Assembly (NCBI GenBank): GCA_910576815.1
Contig: CAJTKA010000009.1
Coordinates: 34,346-98,345, forward strand
Direction of reading: 5' to 3'
From: an uncultured Lachnospiraceae bacterium
GTDB taxonomy: Bacteria > Bacillota > Clostridia > Lachnospirales > Lachnospiraceae
Length of the DNA stretch: 64,000 nucleotides
Shown here: piece by piece, positions 25,348-34,101 of the stretch
Position numbering within the stretch: position 1 is the stretch's first letter
Layout: each line of letters begins with the position of its first letter
The notes under the pieces: generated by a model
The model's input: only the letters and a program-made list of their open reading frames with translations
The model's database searches: none
What the model was told of the DNA's origin: nothing
Made by a program: the position numbers and the translations under genes

Positions 25348-27459
25348 ATGAGCGAAGTATTTAATGTGGAAGAGATTTTTGCAAAGAACGTGTTCACCCT
25401 CGGTAAGATGCAGGAGCGTCTGACCAGAAGCGCCTACAAGGAAGTGGTAAAGGTGATGAACGAGGGCGGAGAACTTTCCATGAGCACCGCGAATATCGTA
25501 GCAAAGGCCATGAAGGACTGGGCGGTGGAGAACGGTGCGACCCACTATACGCACTGGTTCCAGCCGTTGACGGGTATTACGGCGGAGAAACATGACGCGT
25601 TCGTGTCCCATCCCGATGAACTGGGCAAGATGCTGACTGAGTTTTCGGGCAAGGAGCTGATCAAGGGCGAGCCCGACGCGTCCTCCTTCCCTTCGGGAGG
25701 CCTGCGGGCAACCTTTGAGGCCAGAGGCTATACGGCATGGGATATCACATCCCCTGCTTTCTTAAAGGAGTCCGGCTGCGGTACGATCCTCTGTATCCCT
25801 ACCGCTTTCTGCTCCTACACGGGTGAGGCACTGGATAAGAAGACGCCGCTTCTTCGTTCAATGGAGGCTTTGAGTGAACAGGCGCTGCGCATCGTGAGAC
25901 TCTTTGGCAACAACGAGGCAACCAAGGTAACGGCTTCCGTTGGCCCTGAGCAGGAATACTTCCTTGTGGATAAGGACCTGTTTATGAAAAGAACCGACCT
26001 CATGTTTGCGGGCCGTACCCTTTTTGGCGCACCGGCTCCCAAGGGGCAGGAGATGGAGGATCACTATTTCGGCGTTATCAGGGAACGCGTGGGCGCTTAC
26101 ATGAAGGACTTGAATGAGGAGCTGTGGAAGCTGGGCGTGACGGCAAAGACCCAGCACAACGAGGTAGCGCCTGCCCAGCACGAACTTGCACCTATCTATG
26201 AGACAGCCAATATCGCGGTGGATCACAACCAGATCGTGATGGAGACCATGAAGCGGGTAGCAGTCAAACATAACATGCGTTGCTTATTACATGAAAAACC
26301 TTATGCGGGCGTGAACGGCTCCGGTAAGCATGACAACTGGTCGATTACCACCGACAATGGTGTGAACCTCTTGGATCCCGGCGATACGCCGAATGAAAAC
26401 GTACAGTTCCTGCTGGTGCTGGCCTGCATTATGAAGGCGGTCGATACCCATGCGGATCTGCTCAGACAGTCTGCTTCCGATGTCGGCAACGATCACAGAC
26501 TGGGAGCGAATGAGGCGCCTCCGGCGATCATTTCTATCTTCCTTGGCGAGCAGCTTGAGGATGTGGTGAATCAGCTGATCGAGACAGGTGCGGCAACCTC
26601 TGTGAAGGAGGGCGGCCTTTTGCTGACAGGCGTTTCCACCCTGCCTGACTTCCAGAAAGACGCGACGGACAGAAACAGGACTTCGCCGTTTGCCTTCACC
26701 GGTAATAAATTCGAGTTCCGTATGGTGGGCAGCGCGGACTCTATCGCCAGCCCGAATACCACGCTGAATGCCATTGTTGCGGAAGCTTTCTGCGAGGCGG
26801 CGGACAGACTCGAGCAGGCACAGAATAAGGAAGTTGCGATTCATGACCTCATCAAAGAGTACATGACGAAGCACCAGAGGATCATCTTCAACGGCAACGG
26901 CTACTCTGATGAGTGGGTGGAAGAAGCCGCAAGGAGAGGGCTTCCGAACATTAAGTCCATGATCGAGGCGGCGCAGACCATTACCACTGACAAGGCAGTG
27001 AAGCTCTTTGAGAAGTTCGGTATCTTCACCAAAGTGGAGCTGGAGTCCAGAGAAGAAATCATTTACGAGACATATGCGAAGTCCATCAACATTGAGGCGC
27101 TGACCATGATCGATATGGCGGGCAAGCAGATCATACCTGCGGTCGTCCGCTATACGAAAGAGATTGCGGACACCGTGAACGCGGTGAAGACGGCAGGCGC
27201 GGATGCAGCGATGCAGGATGCTCTTTTGACGGAAGTGGGTGAGAAACTGGCTGCGATGCAGACTGCGCTTGACAAGCTGAAACAGGCGGAGAAAGAAGCT
27301 TCCGCGATCGAGGATGCCAAGAAGCAGGCGTTCTTCTACAAGGATACCGTAAAGGTCATCATGGACGAACTGCGGGCGCCAGCAGACGAGTTGGAGATGA
27401 TCGTGGATAAGGAATATTGGCCGATTCCGACCTACGGAGAGCTGATGTTTGAAATTTAA
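25348..27459 (+). CDS. glnN: Glutamine synthetase type III
   Basis: ATP-dependent synthesis of glutamine from glutamate and ammonia, the main ammonium-assimilation step. 703 residues from the ATG at 25348 (GGAGGA 4 nt upstream; the in-frame ATG at 25336 is less well placed). The length is that of the large GSIII family, not the 440-470 residues of type I. Signature segments are WFQPLTGITAEKHDAF, GPEQEYFLVD, HNEVAPAQHELAPIYE and NRTSPFAFTGNKFEFRM. A strong terminator follows. The leader suggests regulation by attenuation. Confidence 0.97.
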   Translation: MSEVFNVEEIFAKNVFTLGKMQERLTRSAYKEVVKVMNEGGELSMSTANIVAKAMKDWAVENGATHYTHWFQPLTGITAEKHDAFVSHPDELGKMLTEFSGKELIKGEPDASSFPSGGLRATFEARGYTAWDITSPAFLKESGCGTILCIPTAFCSYTGEALDKKTPLLRSMEALSEQALRIVRLFGNNEATKVTASVGPEQEYFLVDKDLFMKRTDLMFAGRTLFGAPAPKGQEMEDHYFGVIRERVGAYMKDLNEELWKLGVTAKTQHNEVAPAQHELAPIYETANIAVDHNQIVMETMKRVAVKHNMRCLLHEKPYAGVNGSGKHDNWSITTDNGVNLLDPGDTPNENVQFLLVLACIMKAVDTHADLLRQSASDVGNDHRLGANEAPPAIISIFLGEQLEDVVNQLIETGAATSVKEGGLLLTGVSTLPDFQKDATDRNRTSPFAFTGNKFEFRMVGSADSIASPNTTLNAIVAEAFCEAADRLEQAQNKEVAIHDLIKEYMTKHQRIIFNGNGYSDEWVEEAARRGLPNIKSMIEAAQTITTDKAVKLFEKFGIFTKVELESREEIIYETYAKSINIEALTMIDMAGKQIIPAVVRYTKEIADTVNAVKTAGADAAMQDALLTEVGEKLAAMQTALDKLKQAEKEASAIEDAKKQAFFYKDTVKVIMDELRAPADELEMIVDKEYWPIPTYGELMFEI

Positions 27460-27469
27460 TTAAAAAAAT

Positions 27470-27506
27470 AGGAAAAAGGGCTTGCCAAACGGCCCTTTTT
27501 CCTTTA
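27470..27506 (+). terminator. Terminator after glnN
   Basis: An 11-bp GGAAAAAGGGC stem (27471-27481) pairs with 27492-27502. The descending arm carries TTTTTCC and then CTTT. It overlaps the promoter of the tRNA gene. Confidence 0.85.
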
Positions 27507-27510
27507 TAAT
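27482..27510 (+). promoter_or_regulatory. Promoter for tRNA-Gln
   Basis: TTGCCA (27482-27487) and consensus TATAAT (27505-27510) are spaced by 17 nt and lie inside the glnN terminator. The predicted start is about 7 nt before the tRNA 5' end. Confidence 0.75.
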
Positions 27511-27523
27511 CTCTAATTGTTGA

Positions 27524-27595
27524 TGGGCTATCGCCAAACGGTAAGGCAACGGACTCTGACTCCGTCATTTCAAGGTTCGAATCCTTGTAGCCCAG
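27524..27595 (+). tRNA. tRNA-Gln, anticodon CUG
   Basis: A full cloverleaf can be drawn by eye. The acceptor stem is TGGGCTA (27524-27530) with TAGCCCA (27588-27594) and discriminator G. The D stem is GCC/GGC. The anticodon stem ACGGA/TCCGT encloses the 7-nt loop CTCTGAC, so the anticodon is CTG. The T arm is CAAGG-TTCGAAT-CCTTG. CCA is not encoded. It has its own promoter and terminator and sits just after glutamine synthetase. Confidence 0.95.
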
Positions 27596-27601
27596 TATGG
27601 G

Positions 27602-27636
27602 ACCCCGGCAGATGTAATCTGGCGGGGTTTTGTTTT
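27602..27636 (+). terminator. Terminator after tRNA-Gln
   Basis: An 11-bp stem with one mismatch, ACCCCGGCAGA with TCTGGCGGGGT around loop TGTAA, then TTTTGTTTTA. Confidence 0.88.
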
Positions 27637-27671
27637 ATATATCGTATCTCACAAGGTCCCCTTCCTCGGAG

Positions 27672-27699
27672 TTGTAAAGATTCTGGTATGTGTTATACT
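27672..27699 (+). promoter_or_regulatory. Promoter for the MntA/HepT pair
   Basis: TTGTAA (27672-27677) and TATACT (27694-27699) are spaced by 16 nt, about 42 nt before the first start codon. No other clear promoter was found before hydE. Confidence 0.65.
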
Positions 27700-27741
27700 A
27701 TTAGCAGGAAAATGTTCTTAACTGCAGGAGGGGCATAATTT

Positions 27742-28050
27742 ATGGCGACTGAAGACAAGATATATACCATAAATCAGATTAAAATGCGGATTTCTCCGAT
27801 TTTAAAAGAATACGGGGTTAAAAGTGCCACTCTGTTTGGTTCTTACAGTCAGGGGTGTGCAACTGAAAGAAGTGACATTGATTTGCTTGTCGATAGTGGA
27901 CTGCGGGGATTGAGATTTGTGGGTTTGATTGAGGATTTAAGAATTGCAGTGGAAAAAGCGGTAGATGTTTTAGATATATCTCATATTCAGGAGGGAACAG
28001 AAATAGAGGACGAAATAAAGCGCACGGGAGTGATGATTTATGAAAGATGA
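27742..28050 (+). CDS. MntA-like nucleotidyltransferase, putative antitoxin
   Basis: 102 residues, minimal nucleotidyltransferase fold. The GS-x-DxD catalytic pattern is visible as LFGSYSQGC followed by SDIDLLVD. In characterised MntA/HepT systems the nucleotidyltransferase neutralises HepT by adding AMP groups. The ATG at 27742 has AGGAGGGG upstream. Lower GC than flanking genes suggests acquisition. It overlaps the next gene by 11 nt, as expected for a toxin-antitoxin pair. Confidence 0.88.
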   Translation: MATEDKIYTINQIKMRISPILKEYGVKSATLFGSYSQGCATERSDIDLLVDSGLRGLRFVGLIEDLRIAVEKAVDVLDISHIQEGTEIEDEIKRTGVMIYER

Positions 28051-28375
28051 AATCATAATAACCAAAATGCTGACATATGTGGAAAAGATTCTGGATTATG
28101 TAGCAGGAATGAAATATGAGGAATTTGCCGGCAATGACATAATAATTGAAGCCAGTGTTTTTAATTTAAGTCAGCTTGGTGAAATTGCAAATAAATCAAG
28201 TGCAGAATACCAAAGTATACATAAGGAAATTCCGTGGAGACAGATTTATGGTTTGAGAAATAAAATTGTACATGATTATGAGGGTGTTAATCGAAAACTT
28301 GTCTGGGAAATCATTTCGGATGATTTGCCTGAATTAAAAAGGGCCTTGGAAAATTGCACGCAGGAGGACAGATGA
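28040..28375 (+). CDS. HepT-like RNase toxin (DUF86)
   Basis: 111-residue helical HEPN-fold protein of the DUF86/HepT family. The RX4HXY-type RNase motif is intact as RNKIVHDY near residue 75. In the established pairs it is an RNA-cleaving toxin modified at this motif's tyrosine by MntA. It follows its partner with an 11-nt overlap. Its stop codon overlaps the hydE start (ATGA), so the toxin gene is translationally linked to hydrogenase maturation. Confidence 0.88.
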   Translation: MKDEIIITKMLTYVEKILDYVAGMKYEEFAGNDIIIEASVFNLSQLGEIANKSSAEYQSIHKEIPWRQIYGLRNKIVHDYEGVNRKLVWEIISDDLPELKRALENCTQEDR

Positions 28376-29409
28376 CAGACCTGATAGACCGCCTTGCTGC
28401 AGGTGATACGCTCTCCGACGACGAATGGCGTTTCCTGATCGAGGGCGACTATAAAAAACAACTGTTATTTCATAAAGCGGATGAGATACGACGGCAGCAT
28501 TATGGCACGGACGTTTACATCCGCGGACTGATCGAGATATCGAGCTATTGTAAAAATGACTGTTTCTATTGTGGTATCCGAAAAAGCAATGCAAAGGCGC
28601 AGCGTTACCGCCTGACGGACGAGGAGATCTGTCAATGCTGCGATGAGGGATACCGTTTGGGGTTCCGCACCTTTGTCCTGCAAGGGGGCGAGGATGGGAA
28701 TGATTCGGCAGAGCGTATCAAGAAGATTGTTTGTGCAATCAAAAAAAGCCATCCCGACTGCGCGGTAACACTTTCCCTGGGGGAGCGGTCACGTGGTGAT
28801 TACGAGATATGGCACTGGGCGGGGGCCGACCGTTATCTTTTGCGGCATGAGACGGCGACCCGTTCTCATTATGAAAAGATTCATCCCTCATATCAGCGCT
28901 TTGACCAGCGGATGGAGTGCCTGCGGAACTTGAAGGAAATTGGTTATCAGACGGGAGCAGGCTTTATGGTGGGTTCTCCTTTTCAGGGCACGGAGGAGCT
29001 GATCGCGGATATGCGGTTTTTGCAGGCGTTTCAGCCCCACATGGTGGGGATCGGACCCTTTATCCCTCATCACGATACGCCTTTTGCGGGGTATCCCGCC
29101 GGGAGTTTGGAGCGCACGCTCATTATGGTGGCGCTTACCAGATTGACGCTTCCAAGAGCGTTGATCCCTGCGACTACGGCGCTTGGCACCATTCACCTGC
29201 AGGGGCGGGAACTTGGTCTGAAAGCGGGCGCTAATGTCGTGATGCCGAATCTCTCTCCTGTGCAGGTGCGTGCACAGTACAGTCTCTACGATAACAAGGC
29301 GCATAGCGGGCAGGAGGCGGCCGAGGGATTAGCAGCCCTGAAAGAGAGCGTGGCGCAGGCGGGGTATCGAATCGTGGAGAGTAGAGGAGATGCAGCAGAG
29401 GTAGAATGA
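28372..29409 (+). CDS. hydE: [FeFe]-hydrogenase maturase HydE (radical SAM)
   Basis: Radical-SAM enzyme that acts on the HydG-derived iron-cysteine complex during assembly of the 2Fe part of the [FeFe]-hydrogenase H-cluster. 345 residues from the ATG at 28372, which follows AGGAGG by 4 nt; the in-frame TTG at 28354 is not supported. The radical-SAM motif CKNDCFYC gives C60, C64 and C67. Conserved LQGGEDG, RHETA and IGPFIPHHDTPF follow. hydG and hydF lie downstream. No hydrogenase structural gene is in the window. Confidence 0.95.
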   Translation: MTDLIDRLAAGDTLSDDEWRFLIEGDYKKQLLFHKADEIRRQHYGTDVYIRGLIEISSYCKNDCFYCGIRKSNAKAQRYRLTDEEICQCCDEGYRLGFRTFVLQGGEDGNDSAERIKKIVCAIKKSHPDCAVTLSLGERSRGDYEIWHWAGADRYLLRHETATRSHYEKIHPSYQRFDQRMECLRNLKEIGYQTGAGFMVGSPFQGTEELIADMRFLQAFQPHMVGIGPFIPHHDTPFAGYPAGSLERTLIMVALTRLTLPRALIPATTALGTIHLQGRELGLKAGANVVMPNLSPVQVRAQYSLYDNKAHSGQEAAEGLAALKESVAQAGYRIVESRGDAAEVE

Positions 29410-29556
29410 CAGCCGGCGGACGCATTTGGCGTAACAGTGAAGGCGACGAGAATAAATAGCGGATGTTATAGAATGCGGCAAGTACGACAGTACGAAGCAT
29501 AAGAGAAAGGCTGTCGGGCGATCATTGATAAAACGGAAGAAAGGAGGCGGAAAAAA

Positions 29557-30996
29557 ATGTACGATCCGAAATCATTACATGCAGATGACTTTATCAACCA
29601 TGAGGAGATCTTGGAAACCCTGCAATATGCAGAGGAAAACAAAAACAATCTGCCCCTTATTAACGAGATCCTCGATAAGGCGCGTCCCCGAAAGGAGGGC
29701 AGCTCCACGATCTGTGCGGGTCTTTCCCACAGAGAGGCGTCGGTGCTTCTTGCCTGCGAGGACAAAGAGATCCTAGAAAAGATTTATGCGCTGGCGGAGG
29801 AGATCAAACTTGCCTATTACGGCAACCGCATTGTGATCTTTGCGCCCCTTTATCTGTCAAATTACTGTGTAAACGGCTGCGTATACTGCCCTTATCATAC
29901 GAAGAATCGGAGCATTCCCAGAAAGAAGCTGACGCAGGAGGAGATCAGGCAGGAGGTGATCGCCTTGCAGGATATGGGGCATAAGCGTCTGGCTATCGAG
30001 GCGGGGGAAGACCCTGTCAATAACCCGATCGAGTATATTTTGGAGTGTATTAAGACCATTTATTCCATTCAGCATAAAAACGGGGCCATCCGCCGCGTCA
30101 ATGTGAACATTGCAGCCACCACGGTGGAGGAGTACCGTCTGTTGAAGGAGGCCGGCATCGGCACCTATATTCTTTTTCAGGAGACTTATCATAAGGAGAG
30201 CTACTTAAAGCTGCATCCCACGGGCCCCAAGCATGATTACGATTACCACACCGAGGCCATGGACCGCGCGATGGAGGGCGGCATCGATGACGTGGGGCTG
30301 GGCGTGCTCTTTGGCCTGGAATTATATAAGTACGAATTTGCGGGACTTCTCATGCATGCGGAACATCTGGAAGCTGTTCACGGGGGCGGACCCCACACCA
30401 TCAGTGTGCCGCGCATCAAGCGGGCGGATGATATCGATCCTTCCGTTTTTGACAATGGTATCGACGATGGGACGTTTGCCAAGCTGTGTGCATTGATCCG
30501 CATTGCCGTGCCCTATACGGGTATGATCATCTCCACCAGAGAAAGTCAGGCGGTGCGCGAGAAGGTGATTCGTTTGGGCGTCTCCCAGATCTCGGGCGCA
30601 TCCCGCACTTCCGTGGGCGGTTATACCGAGGAGGAGAGACCTACGGATACAGAGCAGTTCGATGTTTCCGACCGGCGCAGCCTTGACGAGGTCATCAAAT
30701 GGCTGATGGAGCTTGGTTACATTCCCTCTTTTTGTACGGCATGTTACCGCGAGGGCAGGACTGGCGACCGTTTCATGAGCCTTTGTAAGACGGGGCAGAT
30801 CCAAAACTGCTGTCATCCCAACGCATTGATGACTTTGAAGGAGTACCTGATGGACTACGCTTCCGACGAGACGAAAGCCATCGGCGAGGCTCTGATTGGG
30901 GCGGAGCTGGCGAATATTCCTAAGGAACAGGTGCGAAAGATCGCGGAGGAGCATTTGCAGAAGATTGCGGAGGGAGTGAGAGACTTCCGATTTTAA
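29557..30996 (+). CDS. hydG: [FeFe]-hydrogenase maturase HydG (radical SAM tyrosine lyase)
   Basis: Radical-SAM enzyme that cleaves tyrosine to give the CO and CN ligands of the H-cluster. 479 residues with an AAAGGAGG site before the ATG. The radical-SAM motif CVNGCVYC gives C104, C108 and C111. The C-terminal cysteine motif CTACYREG with a later CKTGQIQNCC binds the second cluster and separates HydG from ThiH. It lies 147 nt after hydE in a gap with no clear signal. Confidence 0.96.
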   Translation: MYDPKSLHADDFINHEEILETLQYAEENKNNLPLINEILDKARPRKEGSSTICAGLSHREASVLLACEDKEILEKIYALAEEIKLAYYGNRIVIFAPLYLSNYCVNGCVYCPYHTKNRSIPRKKLTQEEIRQEVIALQDMGHKRLAIEAGEDPVNNPIEYILECIKTIYSIQHKNGAIRRVNVNIAATTVEEYRLLKEAGIGTYILFQETYHKESYLKLHPTGPKHDYDYHTEAMDRAMEGGIDDVGLGVLFGLELYKYEFAGLLMHAEHLEAVHGGGPHTISVPRIKRADDIDPSVFDNGIDDGTFAKLCALIRIAVPYTGMIISTRESQAVREKVIRLGVSQISGASRTSVGGYTEEERPTDTEQFDVSDRRSLDEVIKWLMELGYIPSFCTACYREGRTGDRFMSLCKTGQIQNCCHPNALMTLKEYLMDYASDETKAIGEALIGAELANIPKEQVRKIAEEHLQKIAEGVRDFRF

Positions 30997-31154
30997 CAGT
31001 TCAGCCAGACCGAATCTTTTAGCCGGACTGTGCTTGCACAAGGCCAGCTGGAAGAGGAAGATCTGAGGGAACGCCCGACGATGAGCAAAAGTAGCCGCAG
31101 AGCGGCGGAGAGCGCAGAATGCGCGATTTTGCGAATGGGCGTGCGCTGAACTGT
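30996..31154. repeat. Palindromic intergenic repeat, family 2 (copy a)
   Basis: The hydG-hydF gap is bounded by a perfect 10-bp inverted repeat (30996-31005 with 31145-31154). It contains smaller hairpins: TGTGC/GCACA near 31030, GCCGC/GCGGC near 31094, and GCGC/GCGC near 31113. The part at 31081-31140 shares ATGAGCAAAAG, AGCC and GATTTTGCGAATG with 40093-40133. It ends just before the hydF ribosome site. Confidence 0.7.
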
Positions 31155-31174
31155 CGGGATAGAAAGGATAGCAT

Positions 31175-32434
31175 ATGAGCATGAACAACACCCCGGCGGG
31201 CGAGCGGGTACATATCGGCTTTTTTGGGAGGCGCAATGCAGGCAAGTCCAGTCTGCTCAATGCGGTGACGGGACAGGAACTGGCGGTGGTATCTCCGGTG
31301 GAGGGAACGACGACAGATCCCGTTTATAAGACGATGGAGCTTCTGCCGCTGGGCCCCGTGATGCTGATCGACACACCCGGCTTCGACGACGAAGGGCAGC
31401 TGGGGGAGCAGCGTGTCAATAAGACAAAGCAGGTGCTCGGGAAGACCGATATTGCGGTGCTGGTGACGGATGTTGCAGTGGGAATGACGGCCTGCGACGA
31501 GGAGCTGATAACGCTTTTCAAGGAACAGGAGATTCCGTATATCGTCGTGTATACGAAAATCGACGTAATAGATGGCGAACCGCCCATGGAAAAAGATGCG
31601 GTGAAATCAGATTCGGAGCGCGACAGTGCAGAGCAGAAAAAGCAGGTATTGGAGAGTGATAATAGAATAACGGATGTTATTTATGTGAGCGCAGCCACAG
31701 GCGCAGGCATTCGGGAATTAAAGGAGCGTCTTGCCGCCATGCTTCCCGACAGGGAAGAACGCCATCTTGTCGCGGATCTGGTAAAACCGCTTGATGTGGT
31801 GGTGCTGGTGGTGCCCATTGACTCGGCAGCGCCGAAAGGACGGCTGATCCTGCCTCAGCAGCAGACGATCAGAGATTTGCTGGAAGCGGGTGCGGTTCCC
31901 GTGGTGACGCGGGAGACGGAGCTGGTACAGACCCTTACCAAGCTGCGCGAGGCGCCTGCGCTTGTGATTACGGACAGTCAGGCGTTCGAGGAGGTGGCGG
32001 CGATTGTGCCGCAGGAGGTTCCGCTCACGTCTTTTTCCATTTTGATGGCGCGATATAAGGGATTTTTACGGCTTGCGATAGAGGGCGCCGCGGCGATAGA
32101 CAGCCTGCAGGACGGCGACAGGGTGCTGATTGCGGAAGGCTGCACGCACCACAGACAGTGTGATGACATCGGGACGGTGAAGATTCCCCGTTTTCTGAGA
32201 AAATATACGGGAAAGGACCTTTTAATAGAAACAGCGTCAGGTACGGGCTTTCCCGAAGACCTTACGCCTTATGCCCTCATCATTCACTGCGGCGGCTGTA
32301 TGCTGAATGAGCGGGAAGTCCTGCGGCGGATGCGTTTTGCGGGCGGACAGGGTGTGCCTGTGACCAATTACGGGATCGCAATTGCAAAGATGAAGGGCAT
32401 CCTTGAGAGGAGTATAAGATATGTATACATTTGA
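31175..32434 (+). CDS. hydF: [FeFe]-hydrogenase maturation GTPase HydF
   Basis: GTPase scaffold on which the 2Fe subcluster is completed before transfer to the hydrogenase. 419 residues. The N-terminal G domain shows the P-loop GRRNAGKSS near residue 15, DTPGFDD and YTKIDV. The C-terminal cluster-binding residues are visible as C323-T-H-H and C372-G-G-C375. Its stop overlaps the next gene by 14 nt. Together with hydE and hydG it forms the full maturation set. Confidence 0.96.
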   Translation: MSMNNTPAGERVHIGFFGRRNAGKSSLLNAVTGQELAVVSPVEGTTTDPVYKTMELLPLGPVMLIDTPGFDDEGQLGEQRVNKTKQVLGKTDIAVLVTDVAVGMTACDEELITLFKEQEIPYIVVYTKIDVIDGEPPMEKDAVKSDSERDSAEQKKQVLESDNRITDVIYVSAATGAGIRELKERLAAMLPDREERHLVADLVKPLDVVVLVVPIDSAAPKGRLILPQQQTIRDLLEAGAVPVVTRETELVQTLTKLREAPALVITDSQAFEEVAAIVPQEVPLTSFSILMARYKGFLRLAIEGAAAIDSLQDGDRVLIAEGCTHHRQCDDIGTVKIPRFLRKYTGKDLLIETASGTGFPEDLTPYALIIHCGGCMLNEREVLRRMRFAGGQGVPVTNYGIAIAKMKGILERSIRYVYI

Positions 32435-33146
32435 CAGCAGGATACGTTACAGTGAGGTAGGAGAGGACGGGCGTTTGAGTCTGCAGTCCCTGTTGGACTA
32501 TTTTCAGGACTGTTCCACGTTCCACTCTGAGGATATCGGGCTGGGTCTTGAATATATGGATCAGATCGGTCAGGTATGGCTTCTGTCCGCGTGGCAGATT
32601 TGTATCGGGCGTTATCCAAAATACGGCGAGCGGGTCGTAATCGGCACGCTGCCCTATGAGTTTCGCGGTTTCATAGGCTTTCGTAATTTCCTCATGCAGA
32701 CAAAGGAAGGGGAAGCGCTGGCTTGGGCAAATTCAATCTGGACGCTGATGGACAGGGAGAAAATGCGTCCTGTAAAGCCGAATGAGGATATGCTTGCGGG
32801 ATATGTGCCGGAGGAGAAATACCCGATGGACTATGCGCCCAGAAAGATCGAGGTGCCGGCGGAAGGAAGAAAGATGGAGGCATTTACGGTCAAGCCCCAT
32901 CACTTGGACACGAATCATCATGTCAATAACGGGCAGTATGTCCGTATGGCGTTGGACTGCATCCCGAGAGAGTGTGCAATCGGGCAGCTGCGCGTGGAAT
33001 ATAAGAGTCAGGCGGTGCTGGGGGACGAGATTCATCCTGTCGTGGCAGTAGGAGACAGCGGGAAGCGCTATACGGTCTGCCTGAATCAGACGGACGGGAC
33101 GCCGTACAGCGTTGTAGAGTTCCAGCTCAGCCAGACCTTTGTTTGA
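32421..33146 (+). CDS. Acyl-ACP thioesterase
   Basis: Hydrolyses acyl-acyl carrier protein to free fatty acid, thereby influencing chain length or supplying fatty acids. 241 residues with two hotdog folds of PF01643. The first half contains the family's start (RIRYSEVGEDGRLSL) and FGFRNF-like region. The second contains the catalytic-type LDTNHHVNNGQYV near residue 160. The ribosome site AGGAG lies within the end of hydF, so translation is probably coupled. No fatty-acid synthesis genes are adjacent. Confidence 0.9.
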   Translation: MYTFDSRIRYSEVGEDGRLSLQSLLDYFQDCSTFHSEDIGLGLEYMDQIGQVWLLSAWQICIGRYPKYGERVVIGTLPYEFRGFIGFRNFLMQTKEGEALAWANSIWTLMDREKMRPVKPNEDMLAGYVPEEKYPMDYAPRKIEVPAEGRKMEAFTVKPHHLDTNHHVNNGQYVRMALDCIPRECAIGQLRVEYKSQAVLGDEIHPVVAVGDSGKRYTVCLNQTDGTPYSVVEFQLSQTFV

Positions 33147-33194
33147 CGGGCAAATCGTGCCTGCTGAGCAATTACAACAGAAACGGAGAAGATC

Positions 33195-34046
33195 ATGATA
33201 CAGTTAGGTGAAATTCAGACATTGCAAATCGTAAAAAAAGTAGACTTCGGCGTCTATCTGGGTGAGGGGACTAAAACGGAGGAACGGTCAGGCGCACAGG
33301 AAAAAGTGCTCCTGCCGGGGAAGCAGGTGCCTGAGGGTGCGGAGATTGGCACGGAGGTTGAGGTCTTCGTATACCGCGACTCCAAGGACAGGCTGATTGC
33401 CACCACAAACCGCCCTCTGCTCACCCTGCATGAGGTGGGGAGGCTTAAGGTGGCGGAGGTCGGAAAAATTGGCGCCTTTTTGGATTGGGGGCTGGAAAAA
33501 GACCTTTTACTGCCGTTTAAGGAGCAGACTAAGCGTGTGGCGGTCGGTGAGGAGTGGTTGGTTGCCGTCTATATCGACAAGTCGGACAGGCTCTGTGCGA
33601 CTATGAATGTGTATCCGTATCTTAAAAATAACAGCAGTTATCTAAAAGATGCTCATGTGACGGGGACGGTCTATGAGATCAGTGATAACTTTGGCGCGTT
33701 TGTGGCGGTGGACGATCAGTATTCGGGCCTCATTCCCAAGCGGGAGATTTACGGGGAAATCAGGGTGGGAGATACCGTGAAGGCTCGCGTGGCGGGCGTA
33801 AAACCTGACGGGAAGCTGGATCTCTCTTTGCGGGAGAAAGCTTATCTGCAGATGGCGGAGGACGGCGAGCGGCTGCTTGCGATCATAGACAGCTTTGACG
33901 GGGTGCTGCCTTTTAATGACAAGGCATCGCCCGAGGTGATCCGCAGGGAAACGCAGATGAGCAAAAACGAGTTTAAGCGTGCGGTGGGCGGCCTGTTAAA
34001 GGCGGGAAAGATCACGATCACTGAGAAGGCGATACGGCGGACTTAA
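33195..34046 (+). CDS. CvfB family S1 RNA-binding protein
   Basis: 283 residues, CvfB/YitL family of S1-domain RNA-binding regulators; the staphylococcal member affects virulence-factor expression. Three S1-like beta-barrel regions can be followed: residues 1-70, about 70-140, and 145-215 (VTGTVYEISDNFGAFVAV). A C-terminal winged-helix region (IRRETQMSKNEFKRAVGGLLK) follows. A GGAGAAG site precedes the ATG. Its RNA targets cannot be told from the sequence. Confidence 0.88.
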   Translation: MIQLGEIQTLQIVKKVDFGVYLGEGTKTEERSGAQEKVLLPGKQVPEGAEIGTEVEVFVYRDSKDRLIATTNRPLLTLHEVGRLKVAEVGKIGAFLDWGLEKDLLLPFKEQTKRVAVGEEWLVAVYIDKSDRLCATMNVYPYLKNNSSYLKDAHVTGTVYEISDNFGAFVAVDDQYSGLIPKREIYGEIRVGDTVKARVAGVKPDGKLDLSLREKAYLQMAEDGERLLAIIDSFDGVLPFNDKASPEVIRRETQMSKNEFKRAVGGLLKAGKITITEKAIRRT

Positions 34047-34101
34047 CAATTGCTGCCTGAGATAGAAAAACGATGGAGACGGATAGACTGAGGGAAGATA
34101 C

